Of a stretch of 64,000 nucleotides of DNA, positions 43,981 through 54,393 are shown piece after piece; the first letter of the stretch is position 1, and each line of letters starts with the position of its first letter. Source of the DNA: Dillenia suffruticosa (taxonomy: Eukaryota > Streptophyta > Magnoliopsida > Dilleniales > Dilleniaceae); assembly GCA_033439265.1 (NCBI GenBank), contig JAVTVX010000034.1, positions 17,870,501 through 17,934,500 of the forward strand, given 5' to 3'. Both the position numbers and the translations under genes were made by a program. The notes under the pieces are model-generated. The model saw nothing but the letters and a program-made list of their open reading frames with translations. It was not told where the DNA came from and did no database searches.

Positions 43981-44450
43981 CACAGACAGTGACCGAGGTA
44001 CGGAGTTTCCTTGGTCTTACGGGGTATTATCGGTAGTTCGTAGAAGGATTTTCCCGGATCGCTGCTCCACTTACTAGATTGACGCGGAAGGACGTCATGT
44101 TCCTTTGGGACGATTATTGTGAGACGAGCTCTCAGGAGTTCAAACAATGACTGACAACGGCATTAGTGGTAGTTTTCCCCACAAGCAGCAAGAAGTACGT
44201 GGTATATAGCGATGCTAGCAGACAAGGATCGGGCTGTATACTAATGCAGGACGGTCGAGTGATTACTTATGTTTCACGACAGTTGAAGAAGCATGAGCTG
44301 AACTATCCGACGCATGATTTGGAGTTAGCGGCCATAGTCTATGCATTGAAGATATTGTGGCGTTATCTTTATGGAGTGAACTGTAGAGTCTTCACTGACC
44401 ACCAGAGCTTGAAGTACTTATTCACTCAGAGGGAGCTGAACTTCAGACGG
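43981..44450 (+). pseudogene. Tekay-type RNase H
   Basis: 44166-44450 reads [36 protein letters not shown] and [18 protein letters not shown]. The acidic catalytic positions (D, E, D) are present. The coding sequence is cut right after RELNF. Confidence 0.88.
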
Positions 44451-44953
44451 AGACGAAAGATAAAGTTAGGGTCATCCGTGAGTGGATGAGAGCTGCCCAA
44501 AACAGGCAGAAGGTATACGTCGATCGTAGGCAGTGACCTTTTGAGTTTGCTAATGGAGATATGATTTTCTTGAGAATATCTCCTTTAAAGGGAGTTATAC
44601 GGTTCAGGTAGCGGGGCAAGCTAAGCTCTAGATATATTGGACCCTTCCGTATTCTTGAGAGGGTCGAGAGTGTGGTATATAGATTAGAGCTGCCAGATGA
44701 ACTATCCCATACTCATGAAGTCATCCATGTCTCAGTACTCTAAAAATATCTAGTTGATCCTTCTCATGTACTTGAGCCTCCACCTATTGAGTTGCGAGAG
44801 GATCTTAGTCTTCCAGTTCAGCCTGTGGCTATTCTAGATCAGTAGGTCAGGAAACTGCGGAGCAAGGAAGTCTCATTGGTTAGAGCCTTGTGGAGGAGTC
44901 ACCAGGTCGAGGAGGCTATGAAGAGACAGTACCCCTATTTGTTTGCTTGTTAG
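44451..44953 (+). pseudogene. Integrase C-terminus and chromodomain remnant
   Basis: Resumes with [20 protein letters not shown], then the integrase C-terminal block (RYIGPFRILERVESVVYRL, SHTHEVIHVSVL). A chromodomain-like end VAILDQ.VRKLRSKEVSL, LWRSHQVEEA, QYPYLF follows. The zinc-binding and catalytic parts of integrase that should precede it are absent. About nine residues of the chromodomain core also seem to be missing. Confidence 0.82.
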
Positions 44954-45001
44954 TCCTCTTTTAGTTTCGAGAGCGAAACTTATTTTTAGGAGGTTATAAA
45001 A

Positions 45002-45212
45002 TGTAACACCGATACTGTGGTGTCTGTAATTTAATTACATAGAGAGAAATTTATTTATTTAAATTGATTTTTGATTTTGGGGTATTTAAATTAAAATTTT
45101 GATATATTTTAATTTGCCAAATCTGCGAATCGAAGTAAACCCTGTTTTTACAAAAAAAAATTAAATTTTAGTGAAGTGGGGGTGTGAAGACATATATATA
45201 TATATAAATACA

Positions 45213-45244
<32 letters not shown>

Positions 45245-48146
45245 GATGCTGTGTTTTGGAGTGAACGTTGTACCTCCCCCTTTCCCAATTAGGGTTGGAA
45301 ACCCTAAATTACTTCTCTCTCTCTCTCTTTCCCTGACTCTTCACGTCCCGCGGCTGTCCTTCCTCCACCGTGATCAGTCACTCATCCCGCCACCTCTCTC
45401 CACCGCGAGCAACCACCACTACCGCCGCCATCTCCTTCTCTCTCTCTATACTTCACTCATGGTCCCTCCCTCACTGTTTCTCTCTCTCTCCGCTGCTCAC
45501 TTTCTCTCTATCTCTCGAGATCTCCCTCTCTGTCTCGATCGCACTCCGTCGCAAGCCACCACCACGAGCACGCCCCTGTGCGATCCACTCAGTGCGAGCA
45601 TGATCGCGCCCCTACGTGATCCTCCCCGTGCGAACACAGCACGACCCAGTCCACGAATGAGAGCCTTAGTCCGTGCGCGCCTCAGTCTGCGAGCGCGAGC
45701 CAGGCCGCGAGGGCGAGCCAGGCCGCGAGGGCACCTGCGCACGACCACGCACGCGCATGAACGAGCACTAGCCCGTTAGCGCACAGCCCGCGAGCCCCCT
45801 ACAGCTCGTGAAGCCCACTGCGGCCTACAGTCCCGCCAGCCTGTTGACCCACGAACCCGCAACCCGTGAGCCCGCTGTAGCCCACGAGCCAGCGAAGGCC
45901 CACGACGGCCCGTGAGTCCATGACAGCCCACGAACCTCCACGCAGGTAACTGATTTAGGGTTTCTAAGTGTTTATGACCTAACTAATAAATTTTATCTTG
46001 ATAGGGAGCGTTTCAGATTTTGGAGTGATCTAGGAGACTTTCGGATGAAAGTCTGCGCTCCGAGAAAACCCTAGGTGAAAAAAGTTTCTTATCCATTCGA
46101 TTTATTTAAGTAAATGTTAGGGTTAAGTTTAGAAATGAGGGGCAATGGTTGGCGTGCAGGCATTGCGCGTCCTGGGTGCTGCGCAAGGGTGCTGTGCGCC
46201 CTGCATACAGGCGTTGTGCGCCCTGCACATAGACTCTGCACATAGGCACTGCGCGCCCTGCACATAGACCCTGCACATGGGCTCTGCGCCCTGCACATAG
46301 ACCCTGCACGCTGCACAGAGGAGCACTGGGTTGTGGCCCTGTTGACCCTTGGGTGCGAGTGAGAGATTAGATTGGTGTGAGCTACTGCGAGATTGGTTGA
46401 GTACCAATACTTGAGTCTTGTAGACATGTTATATGCATGAACAAAATACGAGAAATTAGGGTAAGGTTCTAAAGGATTCGAACTACCTGATTTGCATACG
46501 TGTATTAGAAGTGATAGTCTATTTCTTATAACTGCATAGGTTTAAAACATGTTGATTATATATATATATATACATTCGTAGGTGTTGGGTACCTTGATTA
46601 AGGGGAACACTTTCCTTTGCTTCGTGGTGTTATTGAGGAGTGCGTTACCTCCCCCATACGGTGAGTGGGACTTTGACATTTACTATTGATTAACAAATCA
46701 TATTTACCGATTTTCAAACGACATGATTTTTATACGTAAGAAAACTAAATTTTTGGATTTTGATATACATATTTTTGTGACCATTGGAGTGTCCCAACTG
46801 TTGATTTTATTGAATTGCATCCATGAGTTTGATAACCGGATACTGTGCCATTTTTTTTAACACGTTGACATGTTTTAATGCTTCTATTGTATTGGCACGT
46901 AGTTTTAAATGGATTTACATGTACTATTTGGGCTCTACGCCCAGCCGACGTTATGTTACGATGCATGGGACTATATGCCCGGCTGACATGATGATGTGAT
47001 GCATGGGGCTACGTGCCCGACGACTTGGTGATATGGTGATATACTTCCTATTGCATACCGAAGTTACGAAGGACATTTGGTAGAGGCACCCTTTGTGTTC
47101 GGATACGTTTTGGCCGGAGGTATCCGTCAGATCGTCTTGTGTATGGGTGTCCCAGATTGACCCTCATCGGGGAGGACGTGAGTTTACCTATGTCTAACAC
47201 TGGGCGGGACACCATATAGGGCCGACTATATATATGTATTATTATTATTATTTACAGGTTAGTTAGAGTAGTTTATGGCTAATATTGAGATAGAGAGCCA
47301 TTATTTGATACTTGCATAGTGAAAATCCCCAAGCGCCAGTTCTTGGTCGAAGTAGACCATTGTTGGGGTTGTTTATTCGGCCGGTTCTACATACGTGACT
47401 TGATATGTTTTACTCTGAAGCATCACATTATTTTCGCACATTCGATATTATGTTATATGCTTTGACACTCCAAGTTCACTATCGATATTGATAGCACGAT
47501 ATCAATCCCCTCACTTGCTGAGTATCCTCTCATAGATACTCACCCCTCACTTTCTTTTCCATAGGATTAGTCTCGGACTGAAGAAAAATTTTGTGATTTC
47601 ATACTTGTGACATGGACTTGATGGCACCGGACTTGGGTATGGATGTTACCATATCTTCCGCTACTATTATTGGAGATTTTAGTTTGATTAATGTATTCAT
47701 CTATTTATTTTCTAGGATAACTGTATAATTATAGACATTTATTCGAAAAACTCTCATATTGACTCGGTTCACTTGCATTGAGGCACCTACATGTATTTAA
47801 AATGTTAACTTGGGAATTTATTATATAAGTGTATAAACATTTAGGTCCGCTCGGTGTGGCGGCTGCTCATGCTCTAGTTTAGCATGACAGTAGAGGTCTG
47901 TGGCTAGAACTGCTAAAAATTTCTATAGTCTTGCGTTGTCCTGGTTGTCGGCTATGGTTTGGTTAATGATTCTGAGGATGGGATGACCCTTTTATTAAAT
48001 TGACAGAATGGTTATGAATATTAAAGGTTAAATTGTACATGGAAGACCTCCGAAATATGGGGAGATTCTGCTTGATTTTCTGTAAAAATATAGCCGACAT
48101 TCAGGGCAACGGGCGGCTGTTCATGACTCCGGTTCGGGGCGTGAGA
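45002..48146 (+). repeat. 3' LTR of Tekay-type element
   Basis: Starts TGTAACACCG after a worn polypurine tract (TTTTTAGGAGGTTATAAAA) and ends GGCGTGAGA. It is collinear with the 5' LTR but carries extra copies of the GGGCTACGTGCCCGGC-type unit at about 46930-47020 and a shorter (AT)n run. The GCCCTGCACATAG subrepeats recur at 46150-46320. The 202-residue open frame inside (45171-45779) is low-complexity and not a gene. Confidence 0.85.
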
Positions 48147-48151
48147 TATAT
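48147..48151 (+). repeat. Target-site duplication of Tekay element, right
   Basis: TATAT, matching 37748-37752. Confidence 0.75.
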
Positions 48152-48435
48152 AACCAGAATATCAGTCGCCTCCTAGGTAAGTTCTCTTAGAACTTTACAT
48201 AGTAACACACCGGAACACAGAGTTGAGATACCTCTCTGGTCAGTCTATTTTTCCATACTTTAAAAGTGCTGTTTCTAATTTGAGCATCGCAGTCTTCCTG
48301 CCGGAACACTCTCTGACGGTATTTGCAGGTTCAATCTACTCGGAGCATTGGATCACTCTACAACCAAGGACTCCTACTTAAACAAGCAGAGTAGGTATCT
48401 GAGGAGAAAACCAACCTCCATCAAAAGTTATTCAG
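48152..48435 (+). repeat. Tat-type 3' LTR, second part
   Basis: Resumes the LTR broken at 37752. It contains GAGCATCGCAGTCTTCCTGC and ATTTGCAGGTTCAATC, the R/U5 layout of plant Tat elements. The end lies within about 20 bases of 48430. Confidence 0.65.
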
Positions 48436-48873
48436 AGTGAAGGAATTAATGCCCACGTGGGGCATCTTTCCATAGTTAGAAAATAGAAATTTTTCCACTT
48501 TCCATATGCACAAATGGTAACTGATGGAATTTGAATTCTCTACCATTTGTGATGACGGAGGTATATGGAAATTAGGGCAAACCCTAGAAAAACACAATTG
48601 CACAAAAAGGAATTGGGTTGAGGCACAATTGTGAGAGGGAGAAAATTCTATGAAGAGAATTTGTGTCACTGGATTTCGATTGCGGTGTTGTGGTGCTGCG
48701 GTGATAGCTCAACTTTCGTGGTTATCATCTTGACGGCGAGGTCGATTGATCGAGGTTCGTGGTTCCCCAGATTTTTGCAATCTACTTTTTGAGGTATGCC
48801 CGAAAACCCTAACCTTTTATGATTATGAAAATTTCGCATGCTTCCGCATGCATATGTACATATAAATCCAACA
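48436..48873 (+). repeat. 5' LTR of copia C, truncated
   Basis: 438 bases that match 51824-52259 closely and end AAATCCAACA. The 5' two-thirds of the LTR are missing at the junction with the Tat LTR. Confidence 0.82.
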
Positions 48874-48874
48874 T

Positions 48875-48886
48875 TGGTATCAGAGC
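48875..48886 (+). other. Primer-binding site of copia C
   Basis: TGGTATCAGAGC, an exact plant initiator-Met tRNA primer-binding site, one base after the LTR end. Confidence 0.9.
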
Positions 48887-49924
48887 ATAGGGTTGGATTT
48901 ATTAGATAATTTTTGGAATATTTTCGGGTATAAAAAAAATATGGGGTTGCAAAAATGGGTTTCGGATTACGGATGAATTTCATGAATCCGAATATACCGT
49001 GACGTTACCCATGTCACGTAGATCTAAAATATATTTTTTTCTGAATTTTTGGAGTATGTTTTAGCCATGAAAATTAAAGTTAAAGTTTTCGGCCCTAAGG
49101 GTATCCAAAACTTAAAAACCTAGATCTATCCGTGTAGAGAGATTTTTGATCTAAATAAATGGCATATTTGTGTTCCATGTGCATTGATTTACGTTTCGAC
49201 ATACATTTTGCAATAATTGGTTGCCAGAAACTGGGTTTTCCGGCGAGGCCGCGGAGGGCCAAAACTTAGATATATGATTCGCTGTGTTTAGGGCTTGAAT
49301 CTTTCAAAAAACGAATTCGAAATATTTTTGAGAAGTCCAAATATATTTTCTGGCAGAAATCGTCGTAAAAAATTAGCCGGAAATGGGTTTTTGGAGAACC
49401 GGGTCGAAAAACCTAGTTGCAGACCCGTCGGGTAAGGAAGAAGAGCTCCAGACCCGCGGGCGCGTGCAACACACGAGCGCAGAAGCGCGTCTAGCAGGCG
49501 CGTGGGGCTCACGCGCGAGCAAGGCGTGTGAGCCGGTACGGAACCGGAGCGGGTTGGAGCGGGTCAAGATCCAACCCACGACCCGACATGTGTCGGGTCG
49601 AACCCGACCCGTTTACCACAGTCGGGTCAACCTGACCCGTTGACCTACCCAGCTGACTCGGCTCCGCGCGTGAGGGTACGTGAGAACGCGCCGTGACTGG
49701 GCGCGTGTGAGCCGAGCAGCGCGCGGGCTCGTGGAAGAGCGTGAGATACGCGCGCGCGTGAGTCGAGCCACGCCAGGTGCGTCGCAGCGCGTGAAGGGCG
49801 CACCGCACGTCTGGCGCGTGACCCAGGCTCCTGCCGATGTGTGGAGGCGCGTGGCAGGGCCTAGAGACGCGCCGCAGGTGCGCGGCGGCGTGTGGAGACC
49901 CCGGTGGCGCGTCAGGTCGTCCAA
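48887..49924 (+). other. Leader of copia C with GC-rich segment
   Basis: AT-rich leader up to about 49380, then a GC-rich stretch to 49920 dominated by GCGCGTG and CGGGTC words. It runs directly into RT-coding sequence, so gag, protease and integrase are missing. Confidence 0.6.
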
Positions 49925-50664
49925 AATTGATTGTAATCCTATTGATACTCCAATCGCCAAGTGTGATGGTCTGAATCTTGAGATGTGCCCGAAAACTCAG
50001 GAAGATATAAGGGAGATGCGTAAAATCCCTTATTCCAGTGCAGTGGGAAGTCTGATGTATGCGATGTTGTGTATACAACGAGACATATGTTATGCAGTAG
50101 GTCTGGTGAGTAGATATCAATCAAATCCTGGAAGGGGTCACTAAAGAGTAGTGAAAAGGATTTTTAGATATCTCAAGGGAATTGTGAGCTACTCCTTGTG
50201 TTATGGGAGAGGTGATTTGCGCCTCATAGGATATTCAGACGCTGACTGGGGTGGTGATCTGGATAAGCGCAAATCGACATCAAGTTTTGCCTTCTTGCTC
50301 AATGGCGGTGCCATTTCTTGGGCAGCAAGAAGCCATTTCTTGGGCAGCAAGAAGCAGACCTGTGTAGCTTTATCTTGAGTTCGTGGTTTGCTCAGTCGCA
50401 GTTCATGAAAGTATTTGGCTCTGGAGACTATTAGATGACTTAGGGGTTGTGGCTGATAGTGGGAGGCCAGTGATGATTTATTGTGATAATCAGGTTGCTA
50501 TCGCCTATACTCGAGACCCTAAGTATCATAGTAGGACCAAACATATCGACACCAGATATAATTTTGTTAGAGACGTCATCGAGAAGGGTGAAGTGACTAT
50601 CAAGTACATCTCGACACATTGCATGGTGTCTGACCCAAAGCCATCACTAGAGACTCATTTATAG
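49925..50664 (+). pseudogene. Copia C RT C-terminus and RNase H
   Basis: Reads LNLEMCPKTQEDIREM, IPYSSAVGSLMYAML, YAVGLVSRYQSNPG, DLRLIGYSDADWGGDL and CDNQVAIAYTRDPKYHSRTKH. These are the copia post-catalytic RT block and RNase H in the right order. A 22-base tandem duplication (50310-50353), stops at about 50143 and 50379, and a small deletion after CVALS break it. It is the same family as copia A (compare 262-816). Confidence 0.9.
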
Positions 50665-50719
50665 CACATAGAGAGTCATTGGGTTTGGGAATATTTTGAC
50701 TTTTCTCATTGTACTAAAC

Positions 50720-52259
50720 TGGCGATGTGATGCTTATTATATTTATATATGATTTTGTGTATTATTCAGTCACATTTATATTTCCTTAAATAATGCACTT
50801 ATTTATATCATGTATATTTTTGATAAAATATATGTCAGGCAGGTGAGGTCGACTCTCTCACACGAGCGACCACCTCCAGCTCTGAGTGAGCGGAGATGAG
50901 ATAGTTTCTAGTCGTAAGAAGCATTGAGAGTGGCCCAGCTAGAACAAAAGTCGCCCTAATACGTGTTCAGGATGAGGTCATTTGAGATATGACCGACATT
51001 GAAATACCTACATCTATGTTACCTGTGAGTAGCCAGATTTGAGATCTCGGAGATCACCTGCGATAGTAATATTGTCTCTGAGACACTCTCTCTGAGATCT
51101 CTGGATAAAGTCTTATGTGTAGACAGAGTCCCGTATCTGCACAGTGTTAAGAAATCTGACATATGCCCTTTTAAAAAATAAGGGATTAACACTGTGACAC
51201 GCATTTCATACTGCGTGTGATAGACGACTAGGGATAGTGGGAGATCTATTCATGATCCCCGTTCCCACCGTGTGAGACCCAAGATCCATTGAGTGGAATC
51301 TCTAGTACCCTTATTTTACTTTCGACTGTCTCTAGAAGTCTTGATTCAGTATTTGTTACTTTAATCTGTTTACCTATGGTCCAGAAGATAAATTGAGGTC
51401 TAAGAGGCAGGTCTAGGAAAACAGCTGAATTGAGATTGATGGATTCGAGTTTGGGAAAGGAATACCAATCTACATTACATCGTTGTGTTGTATTCACCGA
51501 CCGGTCTGTTACGTATATCTACGTTGGAATACGAACGTAATAGTGAATACACATTCGAGAATATATTGGGGATGACTTTCGATGAGGAAAGTGACTTGAA
51601 GGATGTAAATGTGATGAGTCTCGGGTACAGCGAAATATTTTTTATTATTAATGGCGACTCCTCGAACATCCTAACAGGTGTATCGAGAAGTCTTTATTTG
51701 CAGGTATACTCGCCAGTTGCACGACACCCAATCTAGTATGAAAATCTAGAAGGGTGATACAGGAGATCGCACGAGTTGTGATCTCGTGACGGATAAAAAT
51801 GTCCTCGTGTGCAAGTGGGAGATGAAAGAATTAATGCCCATGTGGGGCATCTTTCCATAGTTGGAAAATGGAAATTTTCCCACTTTCCATATGCACAAAT
51901 GGTAACTGATGGGATTTGAATTCCCTACCATTTGTGGTGACGGAGGTATATGGAAATTAGGGCAAACCCTAGAAAAACACAATTGCACAAAAAGGAATTG
52001 GGTTGAGGCACAATTGTGAGAGGAAGAAAATTCTGTGAAGAGAATTTGTGTCACCGGATTTCGATTGCGGTGTTGTGGTGCTGCGGTGATAGCTCGACTT
52101 TCGTGGTTATCATCCCGACGGCGAGGTCGATTGATCGAGATTCGTGGTTCCCCGGATTTTTGCAATCTACTTTTTGAGATATACCCGAAAACCCTAACCT
52201 TTTATGATTCCGAAAATTTCGCACGCTTCCGCATGTGTATGTGCATATAAATCCAACAA
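50720..52259 (+). repeat. 3' LTR of copia C
   Basis: About 1.5 kb, ending AAATCCAACA at 52259, identical in its last bases to the 5' copy. This is the most complete LTR of the family in the window and aligns with the fragments at 5082-6465, 16540-16985 and 26895-28400. The 5' edge is not sharply defined. Confidence 0.78.
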
Positions 52260-54393
52260 AGAGGGTTATTGAGATTGAAATAATTGCTTCTTACCCTAGA
52301 AGAAAAAACACAATCTTTTCAACATTTCAACTATCAATAGGCATCTATCCTAGGAGTGTTAGCAACCACAATGAGAGACAAATAAAGAGAGAAAGTGGGA
52401 TAGAGAGATAAAGGGAAATAGGAGTCTTTGAGATGAGGGGTGGGAGGAAAATGATATATCACAACCATTTCAGACAATCCTACTTAACAATTTTCCCCTA
52501 AATTGTCACCTTGTGGTATTCTTACATGATTGTTGCCAATTTTGAAATTTAAAAATTTTAAAGTTATAAATCAAAGTTTAGGAACCAAAATTAAAGTCTG
52601 GCCTTGTAATATGAAAGAAAAGAGTTTGTTTGTTTGTTTGTTTGTTTTTTTAAACTCTTTTAAAATGTGTTATTAGCAACGGATTGGGCACCGTTCCTTA
52701 TGCATCTCTTCGCCATTCATTATCTATAGTCATTCGTCCTTAAGAGGATGAAGAAGGGTCGATTACTTAAATTAAATCTGTAATGTAATTACTCAACTCT
52801 GATAAGATAAAATAGATTAATTGACTTATGTCATTAACTATTAACAATTATTTATTTGATATAAATTAAATCCAAAATGTGTCATTTGGAACCAAATGAA
52901 GTTTATCAAAATTATAGAACTCAATTTAATTCTAATTTTCATTACTTAGATGTAATAAAATACTACAAAATTCAAATCTAATTATTTGAAAACCGAGAAC
53001 TATAAACCATCAAAAAAAGATATTCCGCAATGAACTTTTTTTTTATAGGTATTTGCATAATCTTCCAAAACTATTTTGATTGTTTCATGTACCGAAATTT
53101 AATTGAATTCCAAAAATAAAATATTTGACTCCAAATAAAAGAGTTCATTTTCAAAATGAAATAATTGAAATTCAATTGAAAATAAATAAAACATAATTCT
53201 TTTATTCGATTTCACAACATAAATAATTGCCTTCTCTCGAGCCAAACCAACGCCCCAAATATAAAGATCACAGTTCACGGTTAACTCGAGCCATGGAAGG
53301 GAGTTTTTTTTTTTTTTTTGTTATACTGAGATTTGAACCTGAAATCATCAGATTTGGGGAGAAAGATTGTAACCACTAAACTGTTCTCTTAAGGACATAA
53401 AAGCGAGTTTCCTCCGTTTGACTGACAGTTTTTTCTATTTGGGACCAAAATTTAAGCCTTTTTATAAAATAAAAATGAAATTTAAGAACTGTAAGCAAAA
53501 TTATTCCCTTTTCTATAATGCAAGTATTGGATAGTTGTCATTTGTTATGTTTATGGCCGGTGGAAGGGAGAGGGAGTAGGATCAGCAATTGGGCTAGGCA
53601 TCCCAATCTCGAACTATTTCAAAGAGTTGAGTTTGACGAGTTTTAGGGTTGGACTGAATTTGAATCCTTTTTTACTCCCGTTTTATTTCTGTCCGACCGA
53701 GTCTAAATAACAGTGAGATCAACCCGTTATAGACTTAACCCGTTTAAAACCAAATATTAAGGTAGCTGAATAGTTACTTTGAAAACTTTGATATATTACT
53801 TTTGTAGTTTTTTAATTTTTCATAATATTGTTATCACTAATATTCATAATAGTATATAATTTTAATTCATTATAATAATATTTGTTTTGTATTTTATTTA
53901 GTATAATTAATGTATTTTTATTTTATATTTATTAAGTTATTAAATGAATTAAAAATATAAAAAATAAAATTTATAATTCAAATCAAGTTTGACCCAAAAC
54001 AAGCCCAAAACCTTTTTAATTTTTTGAGCTCGAGCCTTCAATCTTGGAGCTTTCTCGAGACGGGCTAGAGTACATAAAAATTTAAACGGGCAAAATCTAA
54101 GCTTTGTAAAAGCTGACTCCGGCATGAGAGGGAGAAGCCAAGCAAATTAATCTATCCCGAAAGATAAAAAGTATATACCACCTTTATCAAAATACTACCA
54201 TGCAAATGTTCTGAAGAGAGAAAGAGAGAGAGATGCAAATTAAGAAAAGATTATTAGCCAAGAAATAGCAGAGCATTTCCCATTAGTCAACCAGAAATAG
54301 CCATGAACATCCACCGCCGACAACATTTGTGCAACTTCAACCCCCAATCCCCCTAAACCCCCTTTACGTTTCATAGTTCTATTTCCTGCAAAC
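52260..54393. other. AT-rich spacer between copia C and UBA gene
   Basis: No supported gene. It contains (GTTT)n at about 52628-52650, a poly-T at 53300-53320 and, at 53590-54110, a stretch with GGGC/AGCCC and CGAGC words near its ends that could be a non-autonomous transposon. No clear inverted ends or target duplication were found. The UBA gene's 3' UTR and polyadenylation site should lie at about 54000-54390. Confidence 0.4.

Larger units (their letters stand above)
37753..48146 (+). mobile_element. Ty3/gypsy Tekay/Del-type LTR retrotransposon, integrase-deleted
   Basis: A 10.4-kb element with two LTRs of 3.1 kb, a TATAT duplication, gag with zinc knuckle, protease, RT, RNase H and a chromodomain-type integrase tail in the normal order. 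The integrase catalytic core is missing. In the first 150 bases the two LTRs differ at roughly one base in ten, mostly transitions, so the insertion is old. Long LTRs and a chromodomain tail point to the Tekay/Del chromovirus lineage. Confidence 0.88.

Noticed and set aside
45171..45779. 202-residue open frame
   Set aside because: It lies in the GC-rich part of the Tekay 3' LTR, is made of Arg/Ser/Leu low-complexity repeats, and has no equivalent open frame in the 5' LTR.
49509..50120. 203-residue minus-strand frame
   Set aside because: Arg/Ala/His-rich shadow of the GC-rich copia C leader, running antisense to the RT fragment.
53590..54110. Non-autonomous DNA transposon
   Set aside because: GGGC and AGCCC words occur near both ends, but I could not find matching inverted ends or a target duplication.
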